Shown: in pieces, positions 1 to 5,774 of the stretch
Position numbering within the stretch: the first letter of the stretch is position 1
Layout: each line of letters begins with the position of its first letter
Source: an uncultured Bacillota bacterium
Lineage (GTDB): Bacteria > Bacillota > Clostridia > Peptostreptococcales > Anaerovoracaceae
Length of the DNA: 5,774 nt
Direction of reading: 5' to 3'
NCBI GenBank assembly: GCA_902465215.1
Contig: CABQMM010000094.1
Span: forward strand, 1-5,774
Notes under the pieces: generated by a model
What the model saw: only the letters and a program-made list of their open reading frames with translations
The model's database searches: none
Told to the model about the DNA's origin: nothing
Translations under genes and position numbers: made by a program

Positions 1-1186
1 TTCCGGACATTGTCTCACCGCTTCCGCTGATAGTCAGAATCTGCGTATCAAGGTCTAAAAAATATTTCGCATTGCTTCCTCTGTTCTGTCCACAGTCACC
101 GTTTGGCATCGCGCATGTAACGCGGCAGGCAGGCGGAAGCAGGGGGTTTTCCGCATCGCCCTGCGCCGTTATCATGTAGTCTCCTAACTCGGTAAATGTA
201 AGCGTTACCTCGCCGTTTGTGTCGGTCAATTTTCCTGCAAGTGGGGTGAAAGCACTTTCCTTCCATGTTCCGATTTGAACGCCTTCAAGCGGTGTTCCGT
301 CTCCGTCGACTAAAGTCAGGGTAAATTCCTCCCCCGGTGCCGCCTTTACTTCTGCACTGTCAAATTTAGAGTAGCCTGCAGCAGCATCTATCGAAGCATA
401 AATTTCATCGCCTGCTTTCAGAGATGTTTCGTCTGCCCCGGTTTTCACGCGCTTGCCGTTTTTAAAGAAAGTGAGGCTCTGCAGCTCGCTGCCCCAGAAT
501 TTACGGATGACAAACTTCTCATCGGAGTTCTCCGCTATGTAGTCCTCCACTGTCAGATATGTTTTATGTGCAGCTTTCAGTGCTTCATCCAGAGTGAATT
601 TTTCGTCCCCGTCTAAGTCCACAACAGTCACCGAAAGATGTGCCGTTGCTGTCCCGTCCTCTGTAGTAGCTAAGAAGCCCCCCTTACTTACCGTAAGCTC
701 TACTTGTATCGGTGACTGCGGACTGGTTTTAGCCGTCAAGGTCTTGCTGCGCGCGGTATAGGTCTCGTCGTTAATTTCAGCGGTCGCAATTACATGATAT
801 TGCACCGGCCTACTGTATTCGCTAAAACCAATGACCGTCTTCCATGCCTCGCCGCCAACCTGCGCTAAGGATGGCCACTTCTTATCATTTCGGTACCATT
901 GATAATTTACCGTGATATTTTCCGGCAAATCTTGCAATTTGCCGCCTGCATTATAATATTTGGTAACCCGTGCTTCAATGATTTCTTGCCTTGTGGATGC
1001 TGCTCCCTCATTTGGGCAGAAACGCACTAAGGAATCGTCAAGGTCCGTCGTAAAGACCAATGTTTTCGCCTTGCCGTACTCCGGTATGCTATCCGCAAAT
1101 GCCATGCTTGGCATCATGGTAAAGACCATAAGAAATGCCAAAAGCACGGTGAGCGTTTGTTTAAAAAGATTTGTCTGTGTGTTCAT
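1..1186 (-). CDS. Secreted BspA-like LRR surface protein (3' partial)
   Basis: The frame is open from the ATG at 1186 to the window edge (395 residues, no stop). The signal peptide is residues 1-31 (K9, hydrophobic core, AFA|DS). Residues about 85-155 look Ig-like (YQWY at 95-98, YHVIAT at 130-135). Residues 184-275 include a 12-residue EF-hand-like loop (D190, D192, D194, E201), then FWG (230-232) and a beta segment. Residues 276-358 look like a prealbumin/Ig-like domain (TDTNGEVTLTF, then LGDYMITA) ending in a PPACRVTC stretch. The last residues, 375-395 (YFLDLDTQ then ILTISGSG), match the strand that usually opens BspA-type LRR_5 modules, which suggests leucine-rich repeats beyond the edge. 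Such proteins are surface-exposed and often adhesive; that role is inferred here. It follows the large gene after a 10-base gap with its own ribosome binding site, so it is probably in the same operon. A pre-SLH or other Ig-type continuation is possible but less likely. Confidence 0.9.
   Translation of the reverse strand, partial: MNTQTNLFKQTLTVLLAFLMVFTMMPSMAFADSIPEYGKAKTLVFTTDLDDSLVRFCPNEGAASTRQEIIEARVTKYYNAGGKLQDLPENITVNYQWYRNDKKWPSLAQVGGEAWKTVIGFSEYSRPVQYHVIATAEINDETYTARSKTLTAKTSPQSPIQVELTVSKGGFLATTEDGTATAHLSVTVVDLDGDEKFTLDEALKAAHKTYLTVEDYIAENSDEKFVIRKFWGSELQSLTFFKNGKRVKTGADETSLKAGDEIYASIDAAAGYSKFDSAEVKAAPGEEFTLTLVDGDGTPLEGVQIGTWKESAFTPLAGKLTDTNGEVTLTFTELGDYMITAQGDAENPLLPPACRVTCAMPNGDCGQNRGSNAKYFLDLDTQILTISGSGETMSG
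1094..1186 (-). other. Signal peptide (downstream protein)
   Basis: This is a complete Sec-type signal peptide of 31 residues: a polar n-region with K9, a hydrophobic core from about residue 12, and cleavage at AFA|DS. Its second half is nearly the same as that of the upstream protein (MVFTMMPSMAFADS against MVFTYMPSMAWAES). No lipobox cysteine is present, so it is not a lipoprotein. Confidence 0.9.
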
Positions 1187-1190
1187 GTAA

Positions 1191-1196
1191 CACCTC
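1191..1196 (-). promoter_or_regulatory. Shine-Dalgarno site in the intergenic gap
   Basis: On the minus strand GAGGTG directly follows the TAA stop of the large gene and sits four bases (TTAC) before the ATG at 1186. Stop plus site read TAAGAGGTG, one G short of the full anti-SD complement TAAGGAGGTG. This fixes the start of the downstream gene and suggests termination-reinitiation coupling. The 10-base gap leaves no room for a promoter or terminator. Confidence 0.85.
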
Positions 1197-4100
1197 TTAT
1201 TTCTTCCAGATTCTCGTGCCATAGCTGCACTGCTTCAGCGTGCTCTTTGCAACAAGCGTCTCTCCGTCATAAACAAACACGCAGGCTTTGTAGTAGTATC
1301 TCGTGCCCTTTACGCCCTTCGTATTCGTGAAAGTACTTACGCTCTTTGTCTTCAGAGCCTTGTAGCCGGAAGCTTTCTTCGTCGAGCGATAGAAACGGTA
1401 TTTTACGGTATATCCCATCGCTTTCAGCTCCTTGATAGCCGTCTTGTTATTCTTTACGCTTACCTGAGCCTTTACCGATTTCTTGCTTGTCTTTGTGGTT
1501 TTTACCTGAAGCTTTATATCCTGCAAAAGCGCCTTTGCACGTGCCTGTTTCTGCGCGGAAATCTCTTTTTCTGCGTCTGCCTTTTCTACTGCCGCAAACG
1601 TGCCAAGACAGTCAGTTTCAAAGCTAAGATAGCTATCGCTACCCACCGTTTCAATGCTGTGCGGTAAAACAGTGCAGATGCCGTTTTCGTCAATCGAAAC
1701 CAGAAGGAGGTCTTTTCCTTTCATTGCGTCGGAAAGCGGAAGGCTCACGCCTGCCTTCGCTCCGTCTAAATCGGTAAGGAGCTTATCTCCTGCTTTTGCG
1801 CTAATAGTAAACAGCTTGCCTGTTTTTCCGATTACCGCCTCTGCCGGTTTTTGCGCGTCAGTAAGGGCTGCTTTTTCATTGATACTGATCGTAATCGTAT
1901 CGCCTGCCTCGTCTGCCGTAAGGGCGGTAAGTGCATCCTGTGCAAAACGCATCTGTGTGCGGTCCGTCTTTAAAAGAAGGTCTGCCTTGCTGTCCTTTGC
2001 AATCGAAGTGAGACTGTCTTTTGGAATTGTAATCTCTGTCCAGCTTGCATCGCCGGATTTTACGGTAATGCTAACAAGGTCAGATTTGTTTGCTTCTGCC
2101 TGCTTTGCAAGTTCCTTTGCGATTTCTTTGGAAACATTTGCAAGAATCTTAGAGACATCTTCTCCCTGCTCGTTCTTTGCAGGCTGCGCCTTGCCGCCAT
2201 CAATTGTCGTCTTGGTTACAGTTGTAACTTTGCCGGAGGTTGTCTCCTTTACAGTAATGACATCCACAGAAGATGGGATTGGTCCGATGGCGCCGCCTCC
2301 GCCGCCTCCGCCGGTATTTCCGCCGCTGGTGCCGCTTCCTGCGGCTTTTTCGACTGCTTCAAGTTTTGCAAGTACTGAGCCGCCCGCCCAGCCAAGAAGG
2401 GCTTTATCCTCCTCAGTCATAGCTTTGCGGATAGCTGCGACATCTGTCTTAACCTGAGCAGCATTTGCCTCTGTTACTTCCGAAGCCTTCGGAAGTGCTA
2501 AAATCTTCTCATAAAGGTTTGCGGCATTTTCGCTTCCTTTCAGCTTTAAGCCTGCCGCTACTAGTGCTTGGTACTTTTCTAAAACGCCATAGAATTCGGA
2601 TTCTTCATCGGTTACATTTTCAAGCAGAGTCTTGCTTTCTTCATCTAGTGCTTCATACTGCGCGATAAGCACTTCAAGGCGGCTCAGATTTTCAGAAGTC
2701 AGTGCATCTGCCTTTGGCATCGCCTTTACATCCGTAACGAAGCTTCTGAGATCAGAAACAGCTTCTCCTTTCGTAAAGCGTGTAATGAAGTAGTAACTTT
2801 TTACGTTCTGATTGACATCTGTAATCGTCAGCCGGTAAAAGTCATCCAGTCGTGGGCTGAGCATAAACTGTTTTTCACCACAAAAACTTCCGCCCATTGA
2901 TATTTCCACGCCTTGAATGGTTTTACTCATCACAGCACTTACACCGGTAGGCAGGGTAATGTTCAAATATACGTTCGTAGAAAGCTTGTTAAAATAATTC
3001 ACATAATAGACGTAGGTATCTTCGTCAAAGGTTCTGCTTAGGGTGGCTGTACTGCCTTCGCTCTTCACCAAACGAACCCTCGTCTTTTCCACATCAGACG
3101 CAAAAGTGACCTTTACCGGATACTCCTTTTTCGTCACGCCGTCCGCTGCTGTTACCGTCATGGTGAAGGACTTGTTTGTTTCCCCATACAGCGCTTCAAT
3201 GTCTAAAAATGCGCTGTCAGCAACGCATTCTCCTACAACAAGACCGTCTGCACCGGAGAATGATACCGTCGCGCCGGGAACCTTTGGCTTTGCTGCAAGC
3301 AGCACTGCATGCGTATATTCGTTATGCTGTGTATTCTCTGACATATCCGTATCAAAGCTTTCCGGAACCGTAAGAGTATACCCCTCTTCGGTTTGTTTTA
3401 TCTGGCATGCGGTAACGATGGAGTTTGATGGTCCAAAGCGCAGTGCCTGCACTTCCTGCAAGGAAGTATCCATCTGATCATCCTGCGGTACGCTTTCTGC
3501 GGCTTTGCCCTGATAGTTGATTAAATATACCACGCATGCTGTGCCGACAGCTTTGTAGCGATAACTGCCTTCATAAGGAATAATCACGGTCGTATTTTCG
3601 TGAATGCCGTCTGCACTTGCGCTTGTCGTTTTATTTGAAAAATAGTAAGGTTTTGCATTGGTATATACCTCTACCACATTCAGACCCGGCTGCAAGGTAA
3701 ATGCTGAGCTGGTGCCATCTGATGCTTCGGTCTTACCGTGGAAGCTTCCGCCGACTTTCTGCCCATTTACCACAACCCAGCTTAGCTGCGATTCTTTCCA
3801 AGCTGCATCAGGTAGGAGAGAATTCAACTCGAATCCCTCAACGCCCTCATCCCGATTGCAAACCTGCGCGCGTAAAACTGCTGGCGTCTCAGAGTTCAGC
3901 GTTTTCGCAAAGACAGAGGTTGCTATTCCGCCATCTGAAGGAAATTCCACCTGAAAATCAGACATTGCCGTCCCATCTTCATTTAAAAGGGTCACCGAGG
4001 AAGGAAGATACGGGCGATAGCTAACTTTCAGGCTTTCGCTGTCGGCTGTAATGGTGTACAGCTTCGTGTTATTACCTTCATCTTTGGTCTGCAAATAGAG

Positions 4101-5774
4101 GCAACGTCCCAGCAGATGCCAGTATGTGGATTGCTCCTCTTTCACCATATAAGCTGCCTCCGGGCTTGCCGCCTTTGTGAGGTCAATAACAAAGGTATTG
4201 GTATCATAGTCTACTGTCAGCGCACCTTCCTTTGTTAAGTCAAAGGCATCAGCTGGCGAACCGCTCCATACCTTTTCAATTGTCACACCATCCGGAATAG
4301 TTCCACTGATTTGTCCATGGAAAGTATAGATTGCCAAACGAGCACCATAGTCAGTTGTACTGTAATTATCCACAGGGATTTTCACCGTATAAATCTGATC
4401 ACTATTTTCATACTTTTGCAGTTCATAAGGCTTTGGCATCTTCCAGCTTCCCAGTGAGAAGATGACATTTGGTTCTTTTACTACAATCTTGGCTGTCTTG
4501 CTCATCAAAGTAACGAGGCTTTTTCCTGCTTCTGTGACAGTTGCTTCCACGCGATAATACATTACGCCTGCCTTATCGGTTGGCGGTGTGTATGTATCTG
4601 TATTTTCTCCATCAATTACCGTCGTGACAGTTTCCGGTGTCGTACCTTGATACCATGTATACTGAATATCGCTTCCTTGCGGTGCTTCAATTTCCACCTT
4701 TAATGGCTCTGCAGCAGCATTTTGGTTATATTGTACTCGCTCTGGAAGGTCGGTTTTAATCTGCACTGCATCAGAAGCCTCCACAAAGTGGAATTGGTAT
4801 ATGTGACCTTTATTTGCTGAATACTTATATATCTTCGTTGGATTTTCTTTCGGACCCGAATAACCTGATAGCAAATATGCCAAAATACACTTCGTTGAGC
4901 CTTTGCCATCTGTGAGTGTCACAGTCGTTTCAGTCATAGGATTTTCCGGTTTTTTAGCAGCATCAAATTGAAGAAAATCGTTTGTAGATACTGTGCCATT
5001 TTCTACTTCCATAAAGAACCCATATTTAGGGTCAGAGGAAGTGAAGGAAATGGTTACTTCTTTTGTCCCTGCTGGAACTGTGTAGGTATATTCATATAAA
5101 TAATCTACACTTGATCCTCCCTTAAACTGAAACTTCGAGGTAATAGGTGCTGTCGTTTTATTTAACGGCTCCGTTGACAGTGCAAACTCCGCCAAACCTT
5201 CTGCGTCCGGGGTCGTAATTTTTATCGGTTCCGGTGCTGTTTCAAAGTGGAACTGGTAAATTTTACTCTTGTTTAACCACCACTGACCTGAAACGCCTGA
5301 CGGTAGATATGGTAAGATACACTTTGTAGAGCCCTTGCCATCTTCTAGTCTGACTGTCGTACTCTTAATAGCCTCTTCCGGTTTACTTTTTAACTGCAAA
5401 AAATCATTCATAGTTACTGTACCGTTTTCCGCTTCCACAAAGAATCCATTCTCAGAGTCAGAGGAAGTGAAGAAAATGGTTACTTCCTCTGTTCCTGCCG
5501 GAACAGTATAGGTGTATTCGCGTAAGATCGGTACACTTTTTCCGTTCTTAATTTGAAAATTTGAAGTCACAGGTGCAGCGTCCTTGTTTATCGGTTCCAC
5601 CGACAGTGCAAACTCTGTCAAACCTTCTGTGTCCCCAGTCTCAATCGTCACTGCGCCCTCCGCTGCCTGTGGCGCAGGAGTTTGTGAAAGCGTCTCGGCT
5701 GCGGAGCTATCTTCCATGCTCTCCGCCCATGCCATGCTCGGCATATAGGTAAACACCATGATTAGCGCCATGAA
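1197..5774 (-). CDS. Large secreted multidomain surface protein (5' partial)
   Basis: Residues are numbered from the ATG at 5771. The frame stays open to the window edge, and this ATG gives a signal peptide with no basic n-region. Aligned with the downstream gene's signal peptide, about 15 residues are missing, so the true start probably lies just outside the window. Layout: signal peptide end (1-16, AWA|ES); tandem domains (41-179, 183-332); Ig-like (336-434); unassigned beta-rich part (435-774); cadherin-like beta-sandwiches (about 775-1001); two helical repeats (1002-1144); glycine linker (1145-1166); stalk like those preceding SLH repeats (1167-1396); basic FN3-like domain (1418-1524). 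The stop is TAA. There is no LPXTG motif, SLH repeat or C-terminal hydrophobic segment, so it is secreted or held non-covalently. No catalytic motif was seen. An adhesin or wall-associated role is inference from architecture. The reading frame and secretion are secure; the molecular function is unknown. Confidence 0.93.
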   Translation of the reverse strand, partial: FMALIMVFTYMPSMAWAESMEDSSAAETLSQTPAPQAAEGAVTIETGDTEGLTEFALSVEPINKDAAPVTSNFQIKNGKSVPILREYTYTVPAGTEEVTIFFTSSDSENGFFVEAENGTVTMNDFLQLKSKPEEAIKSTTVRLEDGKGSTKCILPYLPSGVSGQWWLNKSKIYQFHFETAPEPIKITTPDAEGLAEFALSTEPLNKTTAPITSKFQFKGGSSVDYLYEYTYTVPAGTKEVTISFTSSDPKYGFFMEVENGTVSTNDFLQFDAAKKPENPMTETTVTLTDGKGSTKCILAYLLSGYSGPKENPTKIYKYSANKGHIYQFHFVEASDAVQIKTDLPERVQYNQNAAAEPLKVEIEAPQGSDIQYTWYQGTTPETVTTVIDGENTDTYTPPTDKAGVMYYRVEATVTEAGKSLVTLMSKTAKIVVKEPNVIFSLGSWKMPKPYELQKYENSDQIYTVKIPVDNYSTTDYGARLAIYTFHGQISGTIPDGVTIEKVWSGSPADAFDLTKEGALTVDYDTNTFVIDLTKAASPEAAYMVKEEQSTYWHLLGRCLYLQTKDEGNNTKLYTITADSESLKVSYRPYLPSSVTLLNEDGTAMSDFQVEFPSDGGIATSVFAKTLNSETPAVLRAQVCNRDEGVEGFELNSLLPDAAWKESQLSWVVVNGQKVGGSFHGKTEASDGTSSAFTLQPGLNVVEVYTNAKPYYFSNKTTSASADGIHENTTVIIPYEGSYRYKAVGTACVVYLINYQGKAAESVPQDDQMDTSLQEVQALRFGPSNSIVTACQIKQTEEGYTLTVPESFDTDMSENTQHNEYTHAVLLAAKPKVPGATVSFSGADGLVVGECVADSAFLDIEALYGETNKSFTMTVTAADGVTKKEYPVKVTFASDVEKTRVRLVKSEGSTATLSRTFDEDTYVYYVNYFNKLSTNVYLNITLPTGVSAVMSKTIQGVEISMGGSFCGEKQFMLSPRLDDFYRLTITDVNQNVKSYYFITRFTKGEAVSDLRSFVTDVKAMPKADALTSENLSRLEVLIAQYEALDEESKTLLENVTDEESEFYGVLEKYQALVAAGLKLKGSENAANLYEKILALPKASEVTEANAAQVKTDVAAIRKAMTEEDKALLGWAGGSVLAKLEAVEKAAGSGTSGGNTGGGGGGGAIGPIPSSVDVITVKETTSGKVTTVTKTTIDGGKAQPAKNEQGEDVSKILANVSKEIAKELAKQAEANKSDLVSITVKSGDASWTEITIPKDSLTSIAKDSKADLLLKTDRTQMRFAQDALTALTADEAGDTITISINEKAALTDAQKPAEAVIGKTGKLFTISAKAGDKLLTDLDGAKAGVSLPLSDAMKGKDLLLVSIDENGICTVLPHSIETVGSDSYLSFETDCLGTFAAVEKADAEKEISAQKQARAKALLQDIKLQVKTTKTSKKSVKAQVSVKNNKTAIKELKAMGYTVKYRFYRSTKKASGYKALKTKSVSTFTNTKGVKGTRYYYKACVFVYDGETLVAKSTLKQCSYGTRIWKK
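1200..1520 (-). other. Basic FN3-like C-terminal domain (residues 1418-1524)
   Basis: The pattern YRFYRSTKKASGYKALKT, then FTNTKGVKGTRYYYKA, then a last strand, is that of the FN3-like modules common at the ends of Clostridia surface proteins. It contains 23 Lys and 4 Arg against 4 acidic residues, net about +23. Two cysteines (C1497, C1515) sit in the last strands. The charge could hold the protein to anionic wall polymers; this is inference. Confidence 0.65.
1584..2273 (-). other. Stalk domain like those preceding SLH repeats (residues 1167-1396)
   Basis: The order matches the stalk found before SLH repeats in many Bacillota surface proteins: a TVTKTTIDGGKA strand, an amphipathic helix, ITIPKDSL (P1250), a LLLKTD strand, DTITISI, ALTDAQKPA, then VSLPLSDAMKGKDLLLVSID with DENG at 1361, and a final FETDCLGTFAAV (C1388), where the family usually shows a T-D-H-F-type ending. 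Recognised from memory of the pattern, not from a search. No SLH repeats follow. Confidence 0.6.
2274..2339 (-). other. Glycine-rich linker (residues 1145-1166)
   Basis: A flexible hinge reading GSGTSGGNT, then seven glycines (1154-1160), then AIGPIP. It separates the exposed N-terminal modules from the C-terminal stalk. The opposite strand reads as a proline run in an antisense frame, which is not a gene. Confidence 0.85.
2340..2768 (-). other. Two helical repeats (residues 1002-1144)
   Basis: Two units share the pattern (A)-(M/L)-P-K-A-x-x-(L/V)-T, then a helix, then a turn ending in (E/D)-x-K-x-LL. The units are anchored at P1019 and P1094, a 75-residue period. Composition is Glu/Lys/Ala/Leu-rich and helical, unlike the beta-rich part before it. 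Small helical bundles like this are common stalk spacers in Gram-positive surface proteins. Confidence 0.65.
2476..2496. repeat. Perfect 9-bp-arm inverted repeat inside the CDS
   Basis: Arms acttccgaa and ttcggaagt flank a 3-base centre (gcc). It lies in the codons for LPKASEV of the second helical repeat. No T-run follows on either strand, so it is not an intrinsic terminator. It may be a chance result of codon choice. Confidence 0.6.
2769..3449 (-). other. Cadherin-like beta-sandwich pair (residues about 775-1001)
   Basis: The first sandwich ends in FTMTVTAADGVTKKEYPVKV (D877, Y884), the Vt-aDG-tkk-Y-v-V closing pattern of the cadherin-like beta-sandwich family of secreted Bacillota proteins. 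The second (about 894-1001) has the same strand order but a divergent end: LTITDVNQNVKSYYFITRF. Assignment of the second unit is weaker. Confidence 0.6.
3450..4469 (-). other. Unassigned beta-rich region (residues 435-774)
   Basis: About 340 residues that I cannot assign to a family. The stretch is rich in Thr, Ser, Tyr and Val and alternates short hydrophobic strands with polar turns, as in stacked beta-sandwiches. Plausible sub-boundaries are at about 583-590 (after LKVSYRPYLP) and about 700 (after LNVVEVYTN). It has scattered cysteines but no zinc or catalytic signature. Confidence 0.5.
4470..4766 (-). other. Ig-like domain (residues 336-434)
   Basis: The strand pattern is that of bacterial Ig-like domains: IQYTWYQG around W373, a TDTYTPPTDKAG stretch, then MYYRVEATV around R407 and a closing strand TAKIVV. 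A similar WY / Y-V-AT arrangement occurs in the downstream protein at residues 94-155. The role is probably a structural spacer or adhesive module; this is inference. Confidence 0.7.
4776..5225 (-). repeat. Tandem domain copy 2 (residues 183-332)
   Basis: Second copy of the N-terminal domain, with the same landmarks: GLAEFALSTEP, EYTYTVPAGTKEVTI, FTSSD, ENGTV, NDFLQ, DGKGSTKCIL with C295, and IYQFHF (324-329). It carries two extra residues before the TTV strand and about nine extra between the conserved cysteine and IYQFHF, in a Lys/Tyr-rich segment around IYKYSANKG. Indels this far into a tandem pair point to an older duplication under selection rather than a recent one. Confidence 0.9.
5235..5651 (-). 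repeat. Tandem domain copy 1 (residues 41-179)
   Basis: First of two tandem copies of an unrecognised, beta-rich domain. Landmarks shared with copy 2: GL-EFALS-EP at the start, EYTYTVPAGT-EVTI (residues 85-99), FTSSD (101-105), GFF-E-ENGTV, NDFLQ, a DGKGSTKCIL block with C151, and IYQFHF at the end. The first parts of the two copies are offset by 142 residues (426 bp), and DNA identity is still visible, for example gtcagaggaagtgaag at 5457 and again at 5031. The YTVPAGT-EVTI motif suggests a beta-sandwich; the family was not identified. Confidence 0.9.
5724..5774 (-). other. Signal peptide, C-terminal part (large protein)
   Basis: The visible part reads MALIMVFTYMPSMAWA and then ESMEDSS. It is a hydrophobic core with an A-X-A type cleavage site after residue 16, followed by a Ser/Thr/Ala/Pro-rich low-complexity spacer up to about residue 40. 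The basic n-region is missing because the window ends. Confidence 0.85.

Noticed and set aside
960..1190. Plus-strand frame across the gene junction
   Set aside because: It is antisense to the signal peptide and N-terminus of the downstream gene. The minus-strand frame has the signal peptide and ribosome binding site.
1200..1300. Possible sortase signal or SLH anchor at the C-terminus of the large protein
   Set aside because: The end reads SYGTRIWKK, with no LPXTG, no hydrophobic segment and no SLH pattern.
2274..2339. Possible collagen-like Gly-X-Y tract
   Set aside because: The glycines are one block (GGGGGGG), not a Gly-X-Y repeat; it is a simple linker.
1654..2457. Plus-strand open frame of 267 codons
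   Set aside because: It is antisense to the stalk, linker and helical part of the large gene. Its proline run is the complement of the glycine linker, and its Ser/Phe/Ala-rich composition has no domain sense.
3043..4024. Several overlapping plus-strand open frames
   Set aside because: All lie opposite the continuous minus-strand frame, overlap each other and have no recognisable protein pattern or well-placed ribosome binding site.
4700..4909. Minus-strand frame of 69 codons
   Set aside because: It is an out-of-frame reading inside the second tandem domain of the large gene.

Overview
The window looks like a piece of a Bacillota (Clostridia-type) genome. The basis is the signal-peptide style (core MVFT-MPSMA-A), a GAGGTG ribosome binding site, the modular surface-protein domains and the balanced base composition. 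Genus cannot be judged from what is here. All real coding is on the minus strand. Two secreted proteins lie head to tail and fill almost the whole window; both genes are cut by a window edge.

Upstream gene (1197-5774, minus; 5' end outside the window): a very large secreted mosaic protein of more than 1524 residues. In order it has the end of a signal peptide, two tandem copies of a roughly 140-150 residue domain I do not recognise, an Ig-like domain, a long unassigned beta-rich stretch, a cadherin-like beta-sandwich pair, two helical repeats, a seven-glycine linker, a stalk domain like the one that often precedes SLH repeats, and a strongly basic FN3-like C-terminal domain. It has no LPXTG signal, no SLH repeats and no C-terminal membrane anchor.

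Downstream gene (1-1186, minus; 3' end outside the window): its ATG lies 10 bases after the upstream stop codon, and its ribosome binding site fills that gap. It encodes a second secreted protein with a nearly identical signal peptide, an Ig-like domain, a domain with an EF-hand-like loop, and a prealbumin/Ig-like domain. At the window edge it enters what looks like the first strand of a BspA-type leucine-rich-repeat module.

The pair is best read as a co-transcribed, translationally coupled cassette of cell-surface or secreted adhesin-like proteins. No enzyme active site, mobile element, CRISPR array, RNA gene, promoter or terminator is visible. Nothing points to a new defence or metabolic system. 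The most original parts are the unrecognised N-terminal tandem domain and the unusual C-terminal arrangement of the large protein.
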